Below are positions 17,262 through 25,571 of a DNA stretch of 64,000 bases, piece by piece; positions within the stretch are counted from its first letter, which is position 1, and every line of letters starts with the position of its first letter. The notes beneath the pieces are model-generated. The model was not told the DNA's origin and did no database searches. It saw only the letters and a list, made by a program, of their open reading frames with translations. The position numbers and the translations under genes are program-made. The stretch covers positions 62,001 to 126,000 of the forward strand of contig DLRR01000019.1 in assembly GCA_002500605.1 (NCBI GenBank), in the 5' to 3' direction. This DNA comes from Nitrospinaceae bacterium UBA7883 (GTDB lineage: Bacteria; Nitrospinota_A; UBA7883).

Positions 17262-18095
17262 ATGAGCCAAAGTGTAAAGATTGGAATATCCGGGTTCGCA
17301 TATGAGGATTGGGCAGCGTCAGGTCCGCCAGAAACCATCCAAAGTGCGAGTAGGTTAAACTCCTACGCCAATGAGCTTGGTTTCGATGTCATTGAGCTTA
17401 GCCACACCCATAAAAATATGCCAAAGGCAGAAGAGATGGGCAAGTTATTGGAATGTGTGCCAATGGGGTTTGGATTTGTGCCGAAATTGCACTCATCGCT
17501 CACCCAGAGGATACGGGAAAGCGATGGCTCTTTTGTCCGCAATGAGGTAGCTGTTTCTTCATTTCTTCGAGGAATTGACCCTTTGGTAGAGCACAAAAGT
17601 TTAATCTGCGTTCTTGCCCAGTTCCCCATTAAGTTCAAAAGGAGTCAGGGGGCAGAAAATCATCTAAAATGGCTGTGCGAAGCTATGGGTAGGAATAAGC
17701 TTGCCGTGGAACTTCAGGGGACTAGTTGGATGGCTCAATCAGTTTTCGACATGCTGAATGAACATGACATAAGCTATTGCATTTCTGACACACCAGACAT
17801 CCCACGACTTGCGCCATTTAACCCTGTTGTAACGTCAAGCATAGCGTACATTAGACTGCATGGTAAAAATATGAAATGGTTTGATGGTGCTGCAAAAGAG
17901 CGACATGACTATCTCTATTCGGATTCGGAGCTTCGAGGATTATTGGATCCATTAAAACAGGTAAGCAGCAAAGCTGAAAAAACAATAATGATTTTTAATA
18001 ACTATTATAATGGGTCATCATTAAAAAATGCTATTCAAATGAAAAGGATTGTTGGGGACTCAACAACCAAAAATAGCAATAATACAAATGAGTAA
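17262..18095 (+). CDS. DUF72 (YecE-like) family protein
   Basis: 277 residues from the ATG chosen. Begins 'VKIGISGFAYEDW', the DUF72 opening (usually G-x-SG-W/Y-x-Y-x-W), then 'LGFDVIELSHTHKNMP' and late motifs 'RLHGKN' and 'FNNYYNGSSLKNA' (the family's 'FNN...G.A..NA'). It is a TIM-barrel fold without an assigned reaction. The frame extends 16 codons upstream to another ATG, but the conserved region begins at once from 17262, so the shorter form is preferred; no strong ribosome site supports either. No functional link to its neighbours is evident. Confidence 0.85.
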   Translation: MSQSVKIGISGFAYEDWAASGPPETIQSASRLNSYANELGFDVIELSHTHKNMPKAEEMGKLLECVPMGFGFVPKLHSSLTQRIRESDGSFVRNEVAVSSFLRGIDPLVEHKSLICVLAQFPIKFKRSQGAENHLKWLCEAMGRNKLAVELQGTSWMAQSVFDMLNEHDISYCISDTPDIPRLAPFNPVVTSSIAYIRLHGKNMKWFDGAAKERHDYLYSDSELRGLLDPLKQVSSKAEKTIMIFNNYYNGSSLKNAIQMKRIVGDSTTKNSNNTNE

Positions 18096-18147
18096 AATGG
18101 CAATATACCTTCAACGCATAACTTCATAATGTGGGATTAGGATAGAA

Positions 18148-18966
18148 GTGAACGATGAAAATCAAATGAGGCCATCCGAGGCCTCTGAAGAAACTGGAAG
18201 CATATATCAGCGTAACAAAGTTATGCGGAAAGTTGGGGAAGATGAGAAACTTCCATTCACTGTCCACTTGGAAGAGCTGCGCTGGAGGCTTATATACTGT
18301 TTTGTTACAGTTTTGCTTACATTTTTTGTTTTTTATTTTTTTAGCGAGTATCTTTTCCAGTTAGTACGAGAACCACTTGGGACCGACTTAGTGTTCCTTG
18401 CACCAACAGAAGCTTTCTTTGTGTACCTGAAACTTGCCCTCTATTTTGCCATAATCATTTCTGTTCCCATGTTACTTTATCAATCATGGGAGTTTGTAGC
18501 GCCAGGCCTGTTAAATCTAGAACGGAAATACTCTGGTTCCTTTGTTGTTTTTGGCACAGTTTTTTTTGCGATTGGCGCTTCTTTTTGTTATTTCGTGGTT
18601 CTGCCATACGGATTGCAGTTTCTTATAAGCTATGGAGGAGAAGGCCTAACCCCTATGATCTCAGTAGGCAACTATATATCATTTGTTTTTAAACTGATCA
18701 TCACATTTGGTTTAATATTCGAGATGCCAATTGTCATTGTGTTTTTGACTAAACTGGGATTTGTTACACCGGAAACCTTATCTTCGAGTAGACCTTATAT
18801 GATTGTAGGCAGTTTTGTTGTGGCGTCTATTTTAACTCCTCCTGATATATTCACTCAGATAGTTATGGCTGGTCCTATAATCCTTTTGTTTGAAGCTAGC
18901 CTTATTATATCTAGATTTTTTATTGCCAAACCACTTTCAGATGACGAGGACGCAGAAAATGATTGA
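18148..18966 (+). CDS. tatC: Sec-independent protein translocase TatC
   Basis: 272 residues. A polar N-terminal extension of about 35 residues precedes 'LPFTVHLEELRWRLIY', the hallmark TatC opening (normally M..HL.ELR.R). Six transmembrane helices follow, with 'FLAPTEAFFVYLKLALYFA', 'YQSWEFVAPGLLNLERKY' and 'FELPIVIVFLT'-like 'FEMPIVIVFLTKLG'. TatC is the receptor for twin-arginine signal peptides of folded proteins. GTG start with AGGA upstream. tatA and tatB are not adjacent. Its end overlaps pyrF by eight bases. Confidence 0.96.
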   Translation: MNDENQMRPSEASEETGSIYQRNKVMRKVGEDEKLPFTVHLEELRWRLIYCFVTVLLTFFVFYFFSEYLFQLVREPLGTDLVFLAPTEAFFVYLKLALYFAIIISVPMLLYQSWEFVAPGLLNLERKYSGSFVVFGTVFFAIGASFCYFVVLPYGLQFLISYGGEGLTPMISVGNYISFVFKLIITFGLIFEMPIVIVFLTKLGFVTPETLSSSRPYMIVGSFVVASILTPPDIFTQIVMAGPIILLFEASLIISRFFIAKPLSDDEDAEND

Positions 18967-19681
18967 TCCAGCAAGTAAACTGATCGTCAGCCTAGATACG
19001 TCATCTCTCAAACATGCCGAAGAGATTGCTGAATCCATGGTCGGCCTAGTTAAATGGCTAAAAATTGGAAGTCAGTTGTTTACTTCAGAAGGTCCCATAG
19101 CGGTTCGACTTTTTAAGGAGAAAGGCTTTAGTGTTTTTTTAGATCTTAAATTCCACGATATTCCGGAGACGGTAGGGAAAGCGGCTGCAGTTGCAGTTAA
19201 CATTGGCGCGGATATGTTTAACGTCCACGCTAGCGGTGGATCAGATATGATGAAAAAAGCCCTCAACTCTTCTATGGAACGATCTAACACTCTAGGAGTT
19301 GAGGCTCCAACGCTGATAGCTGTTACGGTTCTCACGAGCATGGATCAGAAAAATTTATACGAGATTGGAGTCCGTAACACACCGAAGATTCAGGTGCTAG
19401 AGTTGGCTATGGAGGCTAATAAAATAGGATTAGATGGCATAGTGGCTTCTCCCATTGAGGCTTCAATGATTAGGAGTAATGGTGCATTTCCGCCTGGATT
19501 TAAGCTCATAACCCCTGGAATTAGGCCTAGCTGGTTCCATCAAGATGACCATAAAAGAACAATGTCTCCGAAGAAAGCTATCGAATGTGGCTCTGATTTT
19601 CTTGTTGTAGGTAGACCTATAATAACGGCTGAAAATCCTGGTGACGCTGTTCGTAAAATGTTAGAGGAAATCACCGGTTAA
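18959..19681 (+). CDS. pyrF: Orotidine 5'-phosphate decarboxylase
   Basis: 240 residues; last step of UMP synthesis. Shows 'LIVSLDTSS', 'KIGSQLF' and the catalytic loop 'FLDLKFHDIPETV' with the Asp-Lys-x-x-Asp charge network, plus 'TPGIRPSW' and 'VVGRPIITAENP' for phosphate binding. The start ATG lies eight bases inside the end of tatC; the frame is open further upstream but the family N-terminus begins here ('MIDPASKLIVSLD'). Confidence 0.96.
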   Translation: MIDPASKLIVSLDTSSLKHAEEIAESMVGLVKWLKIGSQLFTSEGPIAVRLFKEKGFSVFLDLKFHDIPETVGKAAAVAVNIGADMFNVHASGGSDMMKKALNSSMERSNTLGVEAPTLIAVTVLTSMDQKNLYEIGVRNTPKIQVLELAMEANKIGLDGIVASPIEASMIRSNGAFPPGFKLITPGIRPSWFHQDDHKRTMSPKKAIECGSDFLVVGRPIITAENPGDAVRKMLEEITG

Positions 19682-19710
19682 GGCCATAGACATTCAACTG
19701 CTTTTATTGG

Positions 19711-19926
19711 CTATTCGAATGCGATTACTTTGTAACCAGCTTCTTTAACTGCCTCAGCAAGCATGTGTTCGGTTACTTTTCCTTCATCGTACTTTATAAC
19801 AGCATTTTGATTATCGAGGTTAACCTTTGCATCTTGGACCCCGTCAATTTTCTTTAGCGCTTCTTGAACCCAATTCATGCAATGCCCACAGGTCATTCCA
19901 TCTACACTAGCAGTTACAGTTGTCAT
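19711..19926 (-). CDS. Heavy-metal-associated (CopZ-like) metallochaperone
   Basis: A 71-residue single HMA domain: 'VDGMTCGHCMNWV' holds the metal-binding CxxC at C13 and C16, followed by the beta-alpha-beta pattern ending 'AVKEAGYKVIAFE'. Such proteins carry Cu(I) or similar ions to P-type ATPases; no such ATPase lies in this window. Convergent with pyrF, and downstream of the P-II-like gene by 169 bases. That gap contains an inverted repeat (GGCTAT at 20072-20077, ATAGCC at 20085-20090) just after the P-II-like stop. Confidence 0.9.
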   Translation of the reverse strand: MTTVTASVDGMTCGHCMNWVQEALKKIDGVQDAKVNLDNQNAVIKYDEGKVTEHMLAEAVKEAGYKVIAFE

Positions 19927-20095
19927 ATATTTATATTTTTGAAAGAACAGTTGTTCGATCCCATCCTACTGCTTAGTTGTAACAACATTTGCCACCTCAT
20001 GCCCTGCCTTTAGTTGCCTCCCTAGCCTCTTAAATAAAGCTAAGACATTATAGCAGGCACAGGATAACTATGGCTATGTTACATATAGCCTCCGC

Positions 20096-20422
20096 TCACT
20101 TTTTATTAACGGACAGTTGACTTTCTAGTCCCAATACAGAGTCTACATTCAAGGAAAAGCAAATTCCATTTCCGGCCTCCTCCATATTACCAGCACTGTA
20201 TACTGCTCTCATTATATTGTTGGAAATACTACGTTCGACTAAAAGTGCAAGAGCGTTTTGAGGCATATCAAGTGTGAGCCCAAAGAATGTTATAACCTCT
20301 TTGTGGCCTGTTCCTCTAGCGTTTATAATGGTTGCCCCGGTGGCCCCAGCACGCTTAGCAGAGTTTATAATTTCATCAACTTTATCTGCCGGGCAGATGG
20401 CAAAAATCATGTTAAACTCCAT
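20096..20422 (-). CDS. P-II-like signalling protein linked to DUF1538 membrane proteins
   Basis: 108 residues with the P-II ferredoxin-like layout: 'AICPADKVDEIINSAKRAGATGATIINARGTGH' corresponds to the GlnB region preceding the T-loop, and 'GNGICFSLNVDSVLGL' to its C-terminal strand. The uridylylation tyrosine region is not recognisable and the T-loop is short, so it is a divergent P-II rather than GlnB/GlnK. P-II proteins bind nucleotides and control membrane transporters encoded next to them, which fits: it follows two DUF1538 genes by 13 bases and has GGAGG six bases before its ATG. The ligand is unknown. Confidence 0.82.
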   Translation of the reverse strand: MEFNMIFAICPADKVDEIINSAKRAGATGATIINARGTGHKEVITFFGLTLDMPQNALALLVERSISNNIMRAVYSAGNMEEAGNGICFSLNVDSVLGLESQLSVNKK

Positions 20423-20435
20423 AGTCTTCCTCCAC

Positions 20436-21161
20436 TCAGTTTATATACTTTGTTTTTAGTGTTGCTAGCGTTGCATAACTAAGCACTGTGATTACTGGAA
20501 ATACTGATGCAAAAGCAATTAGCCCGAAGCCATCCATTAAAGTATTTCGATCAGGCAAATTTGAGGCAAGGCCAAGTCCTAAGGCAGTGACAAATGGCAC
20601 CGTAATCGTAGACGTTGTAACTCCACCGGAATCGTAAGCAAGTGGTACGATTTCTTTAGGAGCCAAAAAAGTTAGAATCACCGTGGCAATGTATCCAAAA
20701 AGAATATAAGCCCATAACGGATCACCACAATAAATTCTGTAAACACCTATGCCTAGACCAACGGATACTCCAATGGCAACGGCATTTCTTAGATAATAAC
20801 TATCTATGCCTCCAGAGGACATTTCCTCTGCCTTCTGAGTAATGGCGAGCAGGGCAGGCTCGGCCATAGTTGTCGAATACCCAATACAAAATGCAAATAC
20901 TAACGCCCAACTGCGATTTGTTGGGCTAGAAAATTGTTCTGCCATTGCTTCTGCTATAGGGAATACTCCCATATCCAGCCCTATTAAAAATGCATAAAGC
21001 CCAAATACTGTGGCCAAAAAACCAGCTATTATCTTTTGTGGGTTTGGAATTACTTGGCGTAGAACAAAGAATTGAAAAACCAGTACCACCAATAACACTG
21101 GTAAAGTATCACGTAGCACGGATACGAAACCTGAAACCATTGTCAAAATAATTTCTGTCAT
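20436..21161 (-). CDS. DUF1538 membrane protein (second copy)
   Basis: 241 residues with about seven hydrophobic segments. Contains 'GYSTTMAEPALLAI' and 'APKEIVPLAYDSGGVTTSTITVP', which recur almost identically in the preceding gene, so the two are diverged duplicates. Start ATG at 21161 overlaps the TGA of the first copy (ATGA), although the frame is open slightly further up. Probably an ion or small-molecule transporter acting with the first copy as a two-subunit channel under P-II control; transport function is inferred from topology and context. Confidence 0.85.
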   Translation of the reverse strand: MTEIILTMVSGFVSVLRDTLPVLLVVLVFQFFVLRQVIPNPQKIIAGFLATVFGLYAFLIGLDMGVFPIAEAMAEQFSSPTNRSWALVFAFCIGYSTTMAEPALLAITQKAEEMSSGGIDSYYLRNAVAIGVSVGLGIGVYRIYCGDPLWAYILFGYIATVILTFLAPKEIVPLAYDSGGVTTSTITVPFVTALGLGLASNLPDRNTLMDGFGLIAFASVFPVITVLSYATLATLKTKYIN

Positions 21162-21850
21162 ATCACGAGTAATCCATAACACATAACTGTGATCATGGGA
21201 GCGAGAGATGCAAAAGCTATAAGTCCAAATCCGTCTACCATCGGGTTACGTCCAGATATCGATGATGCGAGGCCAATACCAAGAGCAGTGATTAGTGGGA
21301 CTGTAACGGTGGAGGTTGCTACACCGCCAGAATCATATGCTATACCAATAATTTCTTTAGGTGCAAACAGTGTTATAACCATCACCAGAACATAACCAGT
21401 AATTATGTAATGTTGTATTGGATGTCCCACAATAATCCGGAAAACACCTATAGCTATTCCACCTGCCACTCCTATGGCTACTACATTTCTAAGAGTAAAA
21501 GCCGATAATTTTCCTTCAGTTATAATCTGCGCTTTACTCGCAATAACTATTAATGCTGGTTCGGCTATTGTTGTTGCATAGCCAAGTGTGGCCGCAAAAA
21601 TTAATACCCACCAGATGTTACCTTTTAGGGCGAAGCTATAACCTAATAATTCACCAAGCGGAAATAAACCTATTTCCAGTCCACGCATGAAAAGAAATAG
21701 CCCTAATACCACTAAGAATATACCAACTATAGTCTGAAGAGGATTTACAAATGGCTCTTGTAAAATAGCAGTTTGAAAGAATATGATCACAATGATCAGT
21801 GCAGCCACATCTTTAAGACTCTTAAAGAACAAATAAAAGAAATTCTTCAT
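21158..21850 (-). CDS. DUF1538 membrane protein (first copy)
   Basis: 230 residues, about seven hydrophobic segments, with 'GYATTIAEPALIVI' and 'APKEIIGIAYDSGGVATSTVTVP' shared with its neighbour. The mid-membrane 'AEPAL' and 'AYDSGG' motifs with charged residues in otherwise hydrophobic surroundings look like a substrate site. Many DUF1538 proteins carry both halves in one chain; here they are split into two genes joined by an ATGA overlap. Promoter not obvious in the 217 bases upstream, which are shared with oadB. Confidence 0.85.
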   Translation of the reverse strand: MKNFFYLFFKSLKDVAALIIVIIFFQTAILQEPFVNPLQTIVGIFLVVLGLFLFMRGLEIGLFPLGELLGYSFALKGNIWWVLIFAATLGYATTIAEPALIVIASKAQIITEGKLSAFTLRNVVAIGVAGGIAIGVFRIIVGHPIQHYIITGYVLVMVITLFAPKEIIGIAYDSGGVATSTVTVPLITALGIGLASSISGRNPMVDGFGLIAFASLAPMITVMCYGLLVI

Positions 21851-21982
21851 ATGGAGCCGCCAATAACTGACCGTTTACCAGACATTAGGCTACCTTAAAG
21901 ATGTTTGGGTTGTCATTAATGAAATCAATCAGAACAAATAAATTTTCAGTTGGCAAGTAGAGATATCATCTTAATGAACCGA

Positions 21983-22011
21983 TTGCCCGTTTATTTTGTG
22001 TGTGATAAAAT
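21983..22011 (+). promoter_or_regulatory. Promoter of oadB-oadG
   Basis: TTGCCC (21983-21988), 17-base spacer, TAAAAT (22006-22011) preceded by TGA, giving an extended -10. It lies within the first codons of the longest possible oadB frame (21996), which argues that translation starts downstream, at TTG 22068. Confidence 0.55.
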
Positions 22012-22067
22012 TCTGCGATTGTTTAATCGTTTTAAGTTTTAATTCTATTACTGATAGGTCGTTTATT

Positions 22068-23288
22068 TTGGGAGACACGCTTACCATTTCATCAGCTTTT
22101 GAAAAGATATTATCTGTGACAGGCTTTACATCACTTACGCTTGATTCTACTGTAATGATTCTAATTGCTCTGTTTCTAATTTACCTTGCTATAGAAAAGG
22201 AGTTTGAGCCCCTCTTGTTGGTGCCAATAGGGTTTGGTGCCTTGTTAGCTAACTTACCGCTTTCGCATATGGCTGTAGGCGATGAAGGCGGTTTACTAAA
22301 CTACTTTTATATGGGTGTGAAAAGTGAAATTTGGCCTCCCCTTATTTTTCTCGGCGTTGGTGCGCTAACAGACTTTGGTCCATTGCTGGCTAATCCGGTT
22401 ACACTTTTTCTGGGAGCGGCAGCGCAGATTGGAGTTTATATTACCTTAGTGATAGCAGTTGCCCTTGGTTTTTCCCTTCAGCAAGCAGCAGCAATTGGTA
22501 TAATTGGTGGTGCGGATGGTCCAACAGCTATTTTTCTTGCAAACAAACTTGCGCCAGAGCTTTTGGCGCCGATTGCTGTAGCTGCTTATTCCTACATGTC
22601 GCTAGTTCCTATAATTCAACCACCTATTATGCGTTTGCTGACAACTGAAGATCAGCGAAAAATTAAAATGGAGCAACTCAAACCAGTTAGTCGTGAGCTT
22701 CGGATCGTGTTTCCAATCGCAGTAACTATCATTTGCCTGCTAATGCTTCCAGCAGCAGCTCCGCTGATCGGCATGCTAATGCTAGGTAATCTATTTCGCG
22801 AGTGTGGTGTTACTAAAAGGCTGCACGATACATCGGAGACTCACCTTATTAACGTAGTTACGATACTCCTTGCCCTTTCTGTTGGTGCGTCGATGACCGC
22901 TGAGTCTTTTCTAACATTGCAGACAATAAAGATTATAGTTCTCGGGTTATTCGCCTTTGTCATGGCCACTGCCGGCGGTCTATTGCTAGGCAAGCTTCTA
23001 ATGGTGATGACAGGTGGCAAGGTGAACCCATTAATTGGTTCTGCAGGTGTGTCCGCAGTTCCTATGGCTTCACGGGTTAGCCAAAAAGTTGGAGCGGAGG
23101 CAGATCCCCATAACTTCCTCCTTATGCATGCAATGGGTCCAAACGTTGCGGGGGTAATTGGCACTGCGGTCGCAGCCGGTGTAATGCTAGCGTTATTCGG
23201 GAAGTCTGGACAAATGACACCTGGGCATGCGGAATTATTACTCGCAAAAGGATCTGACTTTTTAAAGATTTTGTTGGGAATAGGGTAA
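22068..23288 (+). CDS. oadB: Sodium-pumping decarboxylase beta subunit (OadB)
   Basis: 406 residues from the TTG chosen here. This integral membrane subunit carries out the decarboxylation-coupled export of Na+. 'FLGVGALTDFGPLLANP', 'GIIGGADGPTAIFLANKL', 'YSYMSLVPIIQPPIMRLLTT' and 'PMASRVSQKVGAEADPHNFLLMHAMGPNVAGVIG' are conserved OadB/GcdB/MmdB segments, including the Asp of 'GGADGP' in the re-entrant region. The frame runs 24 codons further upstream, but the extended -10 promoter sits in that stretch; AGG lies nine bases before the TTG. Followed after three bases by oadG. Confidence 0.93.
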   Translation: MGDTLTISSAFEKILSVTGFTSLTLDSTVMILIALFLIYLAIEKEFEPLLLVPIGFGALLANLPLSHMAVGDEGGLLNYFYMGVKSEIWPPLIFLGVGALTDFGPLLANPVTLFLGAAAQIGVYITLVIAVALGFSLQQAAAIGIIGGADGPTAIFLANKLAPELLAPIAVAAYSYMSLVPIIQPPIMRLLTTEDQRKIKMEQLKPVSRELRIVFPIAVTIICLLMLPAAAPLIGMLMLGNLFRECGVTKRLHDTSETHLINVVTILLALSVGASMTAESFLTLQTIKIIVLGLFAFVMATAGGLLLGKLLMVMTGGKVNPLIGSAGVSAVPMASRVSQKVGAEADPHNFLLMHAMGPNVAGVIGTAVAAGVMLALFGKSGQMTPGHAELLLAKGSDFLKILLGIG

Positions 23289-23291
23289 GCT

Positions 23292-23519
23292 ATGGAGTGG
23301 CTTGTAAATTCGCTGATAGTTACTCTGATTGGAATGGGGGTTATATTTATTGTTCTAGGAGTGCTATACCTTACGATACTTGGACTTGAGAAGACTTTCG
23401 CAAACACTAAGCACTCTACACCGGACTTATTGGAGGACGACCCGGAAATTATAGCTGTTGTAAAGGCTGCTATCGCCATGTACCGGAAACAGCGTCAAAA
23501 GCTTAGTAAAAGAAAATAA
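23292..23519 (+). CDS. oadG: Sodium-pumping decarboxylase gamma subunit (OadG)
   Basis: 75 residues: one transmembrane helix (about 6-30, 'LIVTLIGMGVIFIVLGVLYLTI'), then a polar, charged tail ending 'MYRKQRQKLSKRK' with 'DPEIIAVVKAAIAMYR', the usual OadG C-terminal element. The subunit anchors the alpha subunit to beta. It follows oadB by three bases; in many genomes oadG instead precedes oadA. Confidence 0.9.
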   Translation: MEWLVNSLIVTLIGMGVIFIVLGVLYLTILGLEKTFANTKHSTPDLLEDDPEIIAVVKAAIAMYRKQRQKLSKRK

Positions 23520-23522
23520 ATT

Positions 23523-23549
23523 TGATGAAGGATCAAACAGATTTCATCA
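23523..23549. terminator. Inverted repeat between converging oadG and oadA
   Basis: TGATGAA (23523-23529) and TTCATCA (23543-23549) form a perfect 7-bp stem with a 13-base loop that almost fills the 30-base gap between the two converging genes. It is AT-rich and has no T-run, so it is a weak candidate for a bidirectional transcription end. Confidence 0.3.
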
Positions 23550-25295
23550 CTACCCAATAGTGATTAATGTTTGCCCGGGTACCACTTTATCCCCCTCCTT
23601 GATGTCAACAGACTTAACAACACCAGTTTTAGGTGTTGGCACATCAGTCTCCATTTTCATGGCCTCAATAACCACAATCACATCACCTTCATTGATTTGC
23701 TGTCCCTCTTTGCAACTTACCTTCCAGACAGATCCTGCTAAAGGCGCTGTTATGGGATCACCAACCCCACCACCTGATGTAGGCTCGGGAGTTGGTGCTA
23801 CTGCTGTTGTTGGAGTGTTTCCACCTTCCATATCGTCTACCATTACGTCGTATGATTTGCCATTAACGGTTACGCGAAACTTGTTTGAAGGTTCTAATTC
23901 ATTAGGTTTTTGTGTTTGTTCAGCCGGGAGAGTTTCTTCTTTTTTGAATATTTCTTCTGACGGAGTACCTCTTTTCTTTAAATAATTATCGGCTATCTGT
24001 GGAAACAAGGCAAAAATAATCACATCTTCATCGTCGGTAGCTTTATCTTTTACTTCTTCTTTTAATTTTTCCCACTCCGGTTCCAATAAGTCTGCCGGTC
24101 GTTGAGTAATAGGTGGCTGGTCACCGCACACTTGCTTCTGTAAATCAGGATCAGGACTACTTGGTAGAATGCCGTATTTACCTTTTACAAGGTCTTGTGA
24201 CTCCTTTGAAATTATTTTGTAACGACCCATGAGCACATTCAACACTGCCTGTGTTCCTACAATTTGAGAGGTTGGTGTTACCAGTGGTGGATATCCCATA
24301 TCTTTTCGGCACTGTGGTAATTCCTGCATAACTTCAGGCAACCTATCGATTGCGTTTTGTTGCTTGAGCTGTGATTCTAAGTTAGAAACCATTCCTCCTG
24401 GCACCTGAGATTTGAGAATATTCACATCAACACCAGTGAAGGCAGATAAAAAGTTTGAATATTCTTTGCGGACGTCTGCAAAATAGTTTCCTATTTCAAT
24501 TAGTTTGTCCATATCAAGACCAGTATCATTTTCGGTGTCCTTAAGAGCTGCAACAATTGTTTCCGTAGGACTGTGACTTGTTCCCATGGAGAGCGAGGAT
24601 ATTGTCGTATCTATGATATCAACACCAGCTTCAATGGCCTTGGTAATTGACATAAGAGCAAAACCAGATGTTGTATGTGTGTGCAGATGAAGAGGGGTCT
24701 TAACTTTTTCTTTTATAGTCGATATGAGCTCTTCAGCTTTCCACGGTGACAGCAACCCTGCCATATCCTTAATACAAATTGTGTCGCATCCCATATCTTC
24801 CAGTTCTTTTGCCTTGTCGACAAAAAGTGGAACACTATGCACAGGGCTTACTGTGTAGCTGATTGTTCCTTGGGCATGCTTCCCATTTTTCTTCACTCGA
24901 TTAATAGACTGCCGGATATTACGGTAGTCGTTTAAAGCGTCAAATACCCGAAACACATCTATGCCGGCATCACTAGCAAGGTCAACAAATTTGTCTACTA
25001 AGTCGTCGGCATAGTGGCGGTATCCTACCAAGTTCTGCCCTCTCAGGAGCATCTGGAACGGGGTGTTGGGCATGAGTTTTTTAAGGTCTCTGACCCTGTC
25101 CCAAGGGTTTTCATTAAGAAACCTTATACAAGAATCAAACGTCGCACCACCCCACATCTCTACCGACCAGAACCCAACTTTATCCATTCTCTCAGCGATG
25201 GGTAGCATATGTTCTGTTTTCATTCGGGTAGCCAACAGTGACTGGTGGGCATCCCTTAACACAAGTTCCGAAATTTTGATCTGTTTCTTAACCAT
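23550..25295 (-). CDS. oadA: Oxaloacetate decarboxylase / pyruvate carboxylase subunit B-type alpha subunit
   Basis: 581 residues. N-terminal carboxyltransferase TIM barrel: 'LRDAHQSLLATRM', 'CIKDMAGLLSP' and 'PLHLHTHTTSG', with the metal-binding Asp and His residues and the active-site Lys (K in CIKDM). A PYC/OADA domain follows, then a short Pro/Thr-rich linker and a C-terminal biotinyl domain with 'EAMKMETD'; the biotin-accepting Lys547 is 34 residues from the end, as usual. It transfers CO2 from oxaloacetate (or a similar acid) to biotin for the membrane subunits. Encoded opposite to oadB-oadG, 30 bases away. Its leader contains two tandem hairpins. Confidence 0.95.
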   Translation of the reverse strand: MVKKQIKISELVLRDAHQSLLATRMKTEHMLPIAERMDKVGFWSVEMWGGATFDSCIRFLNENPWDRVRDLKKLMPNTPFQMLLRGQNLVGYRHYADDLVDKFVDLASDAGIDVFRVFDALNDYRNIRQSINRVKKNGKHAQGTISYTVSPVHSVPLFVDKAKELEDMGCDTICIKDMAGLLSPWKAEELISTIKEKVKTPLHLHTHTTSGFALMSITKAIEAGVDIIDTTISSLSMGTSHSPTETIVAALKDTENDTGLDMDKLIEIGNYFADVRKEYSNFLSAFTGVDVNILKSQVPGGMVSNLESQLKQQNAIDRLPEVMQELPQCRKDMGYPPLVTPTSQIVGTQAVLNVLMGRYKIISKESQDLVKGKYGILPSSPDPDLQKQVCGDQPPITQRPADLLEPEWEKLKEEVKDKATDDEDVIIFALFPQIADNYLKKRGTPSEEIFKKEETLPAEQTQKPNELEPSNKFRVTVNGKSYDVMVDDMEGGNTPTTAVAPTPEPTSGGGVGDPITAPLAGSVWKVSCKEGQQINEGDVIVVIEAMKMETDVPTPKTGVVKSVDIKEGDKVVPGQTLITIG

Positions 25296-25347
25296 TTACG
25301 CTATCCAGTATTTAATGAAAATCCAAAATCATTTTTTCACATTCCAT

Positions 25348-25380
25348 CCGCGCATGAGCGCGGGTAAAATGTTATTTTAC
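25348..25380. repeat. Two adjacent inverted repeats upstream of oadA
   Basis: CCGCGC-ATGA-GCGCGG (25348-25363) is followed without gap by GTAAAAT-GTT-ATTTTAC (25364-25380). Both are perfect. They lie 53-85 bases before the oadA start and could form tandem RNA hairpins in its leader, or be the 3' end signal of metG transcription. The rest of 25381-25571 shows only a weak 7-bp repeat (25499-25524) and no gene. Confidence 0.45.
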
Positions 25381-25571
25381 TAATCACGCCGTCGTAGGAT
25401 TATCTCATGGCCTGCATAGGTTTTTCAAGCCTGCCACTAGAAGGATGTAAAGAAGAGCTAAAACTAGCACTGAGGTGGTAATGAATAACATCCCGATACT
25501 TAGATTTAATATTTTTTATCTAAGCTAAGTCGATTCATTTACAAGCCAGGGAATCCTTAATTTAGATGAAC

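Noticed and set aside
17084..17338. 84-residue minus-strand frame starting inside the DUF72 gene
   Set aside because: It overlaps the conserved DUF72 N-terminus in antisense and has no family resemblance.
21996..22067. Longer N-terminus of oadB from an upstream TTG
   Set aside because: The stretch contains the extended -10 promoter and adds a Cys-rich segment not seen in OadB; TTG 22068 fits the family start.
25499..25524. CTTAGAT/ATCTAAG hairpin after metG
   Set aside because: Seven AT-rich pairs with a 12-base loop and no T-run on the metG strand; chance repeats of this kind are expected in AT-rich spacers.
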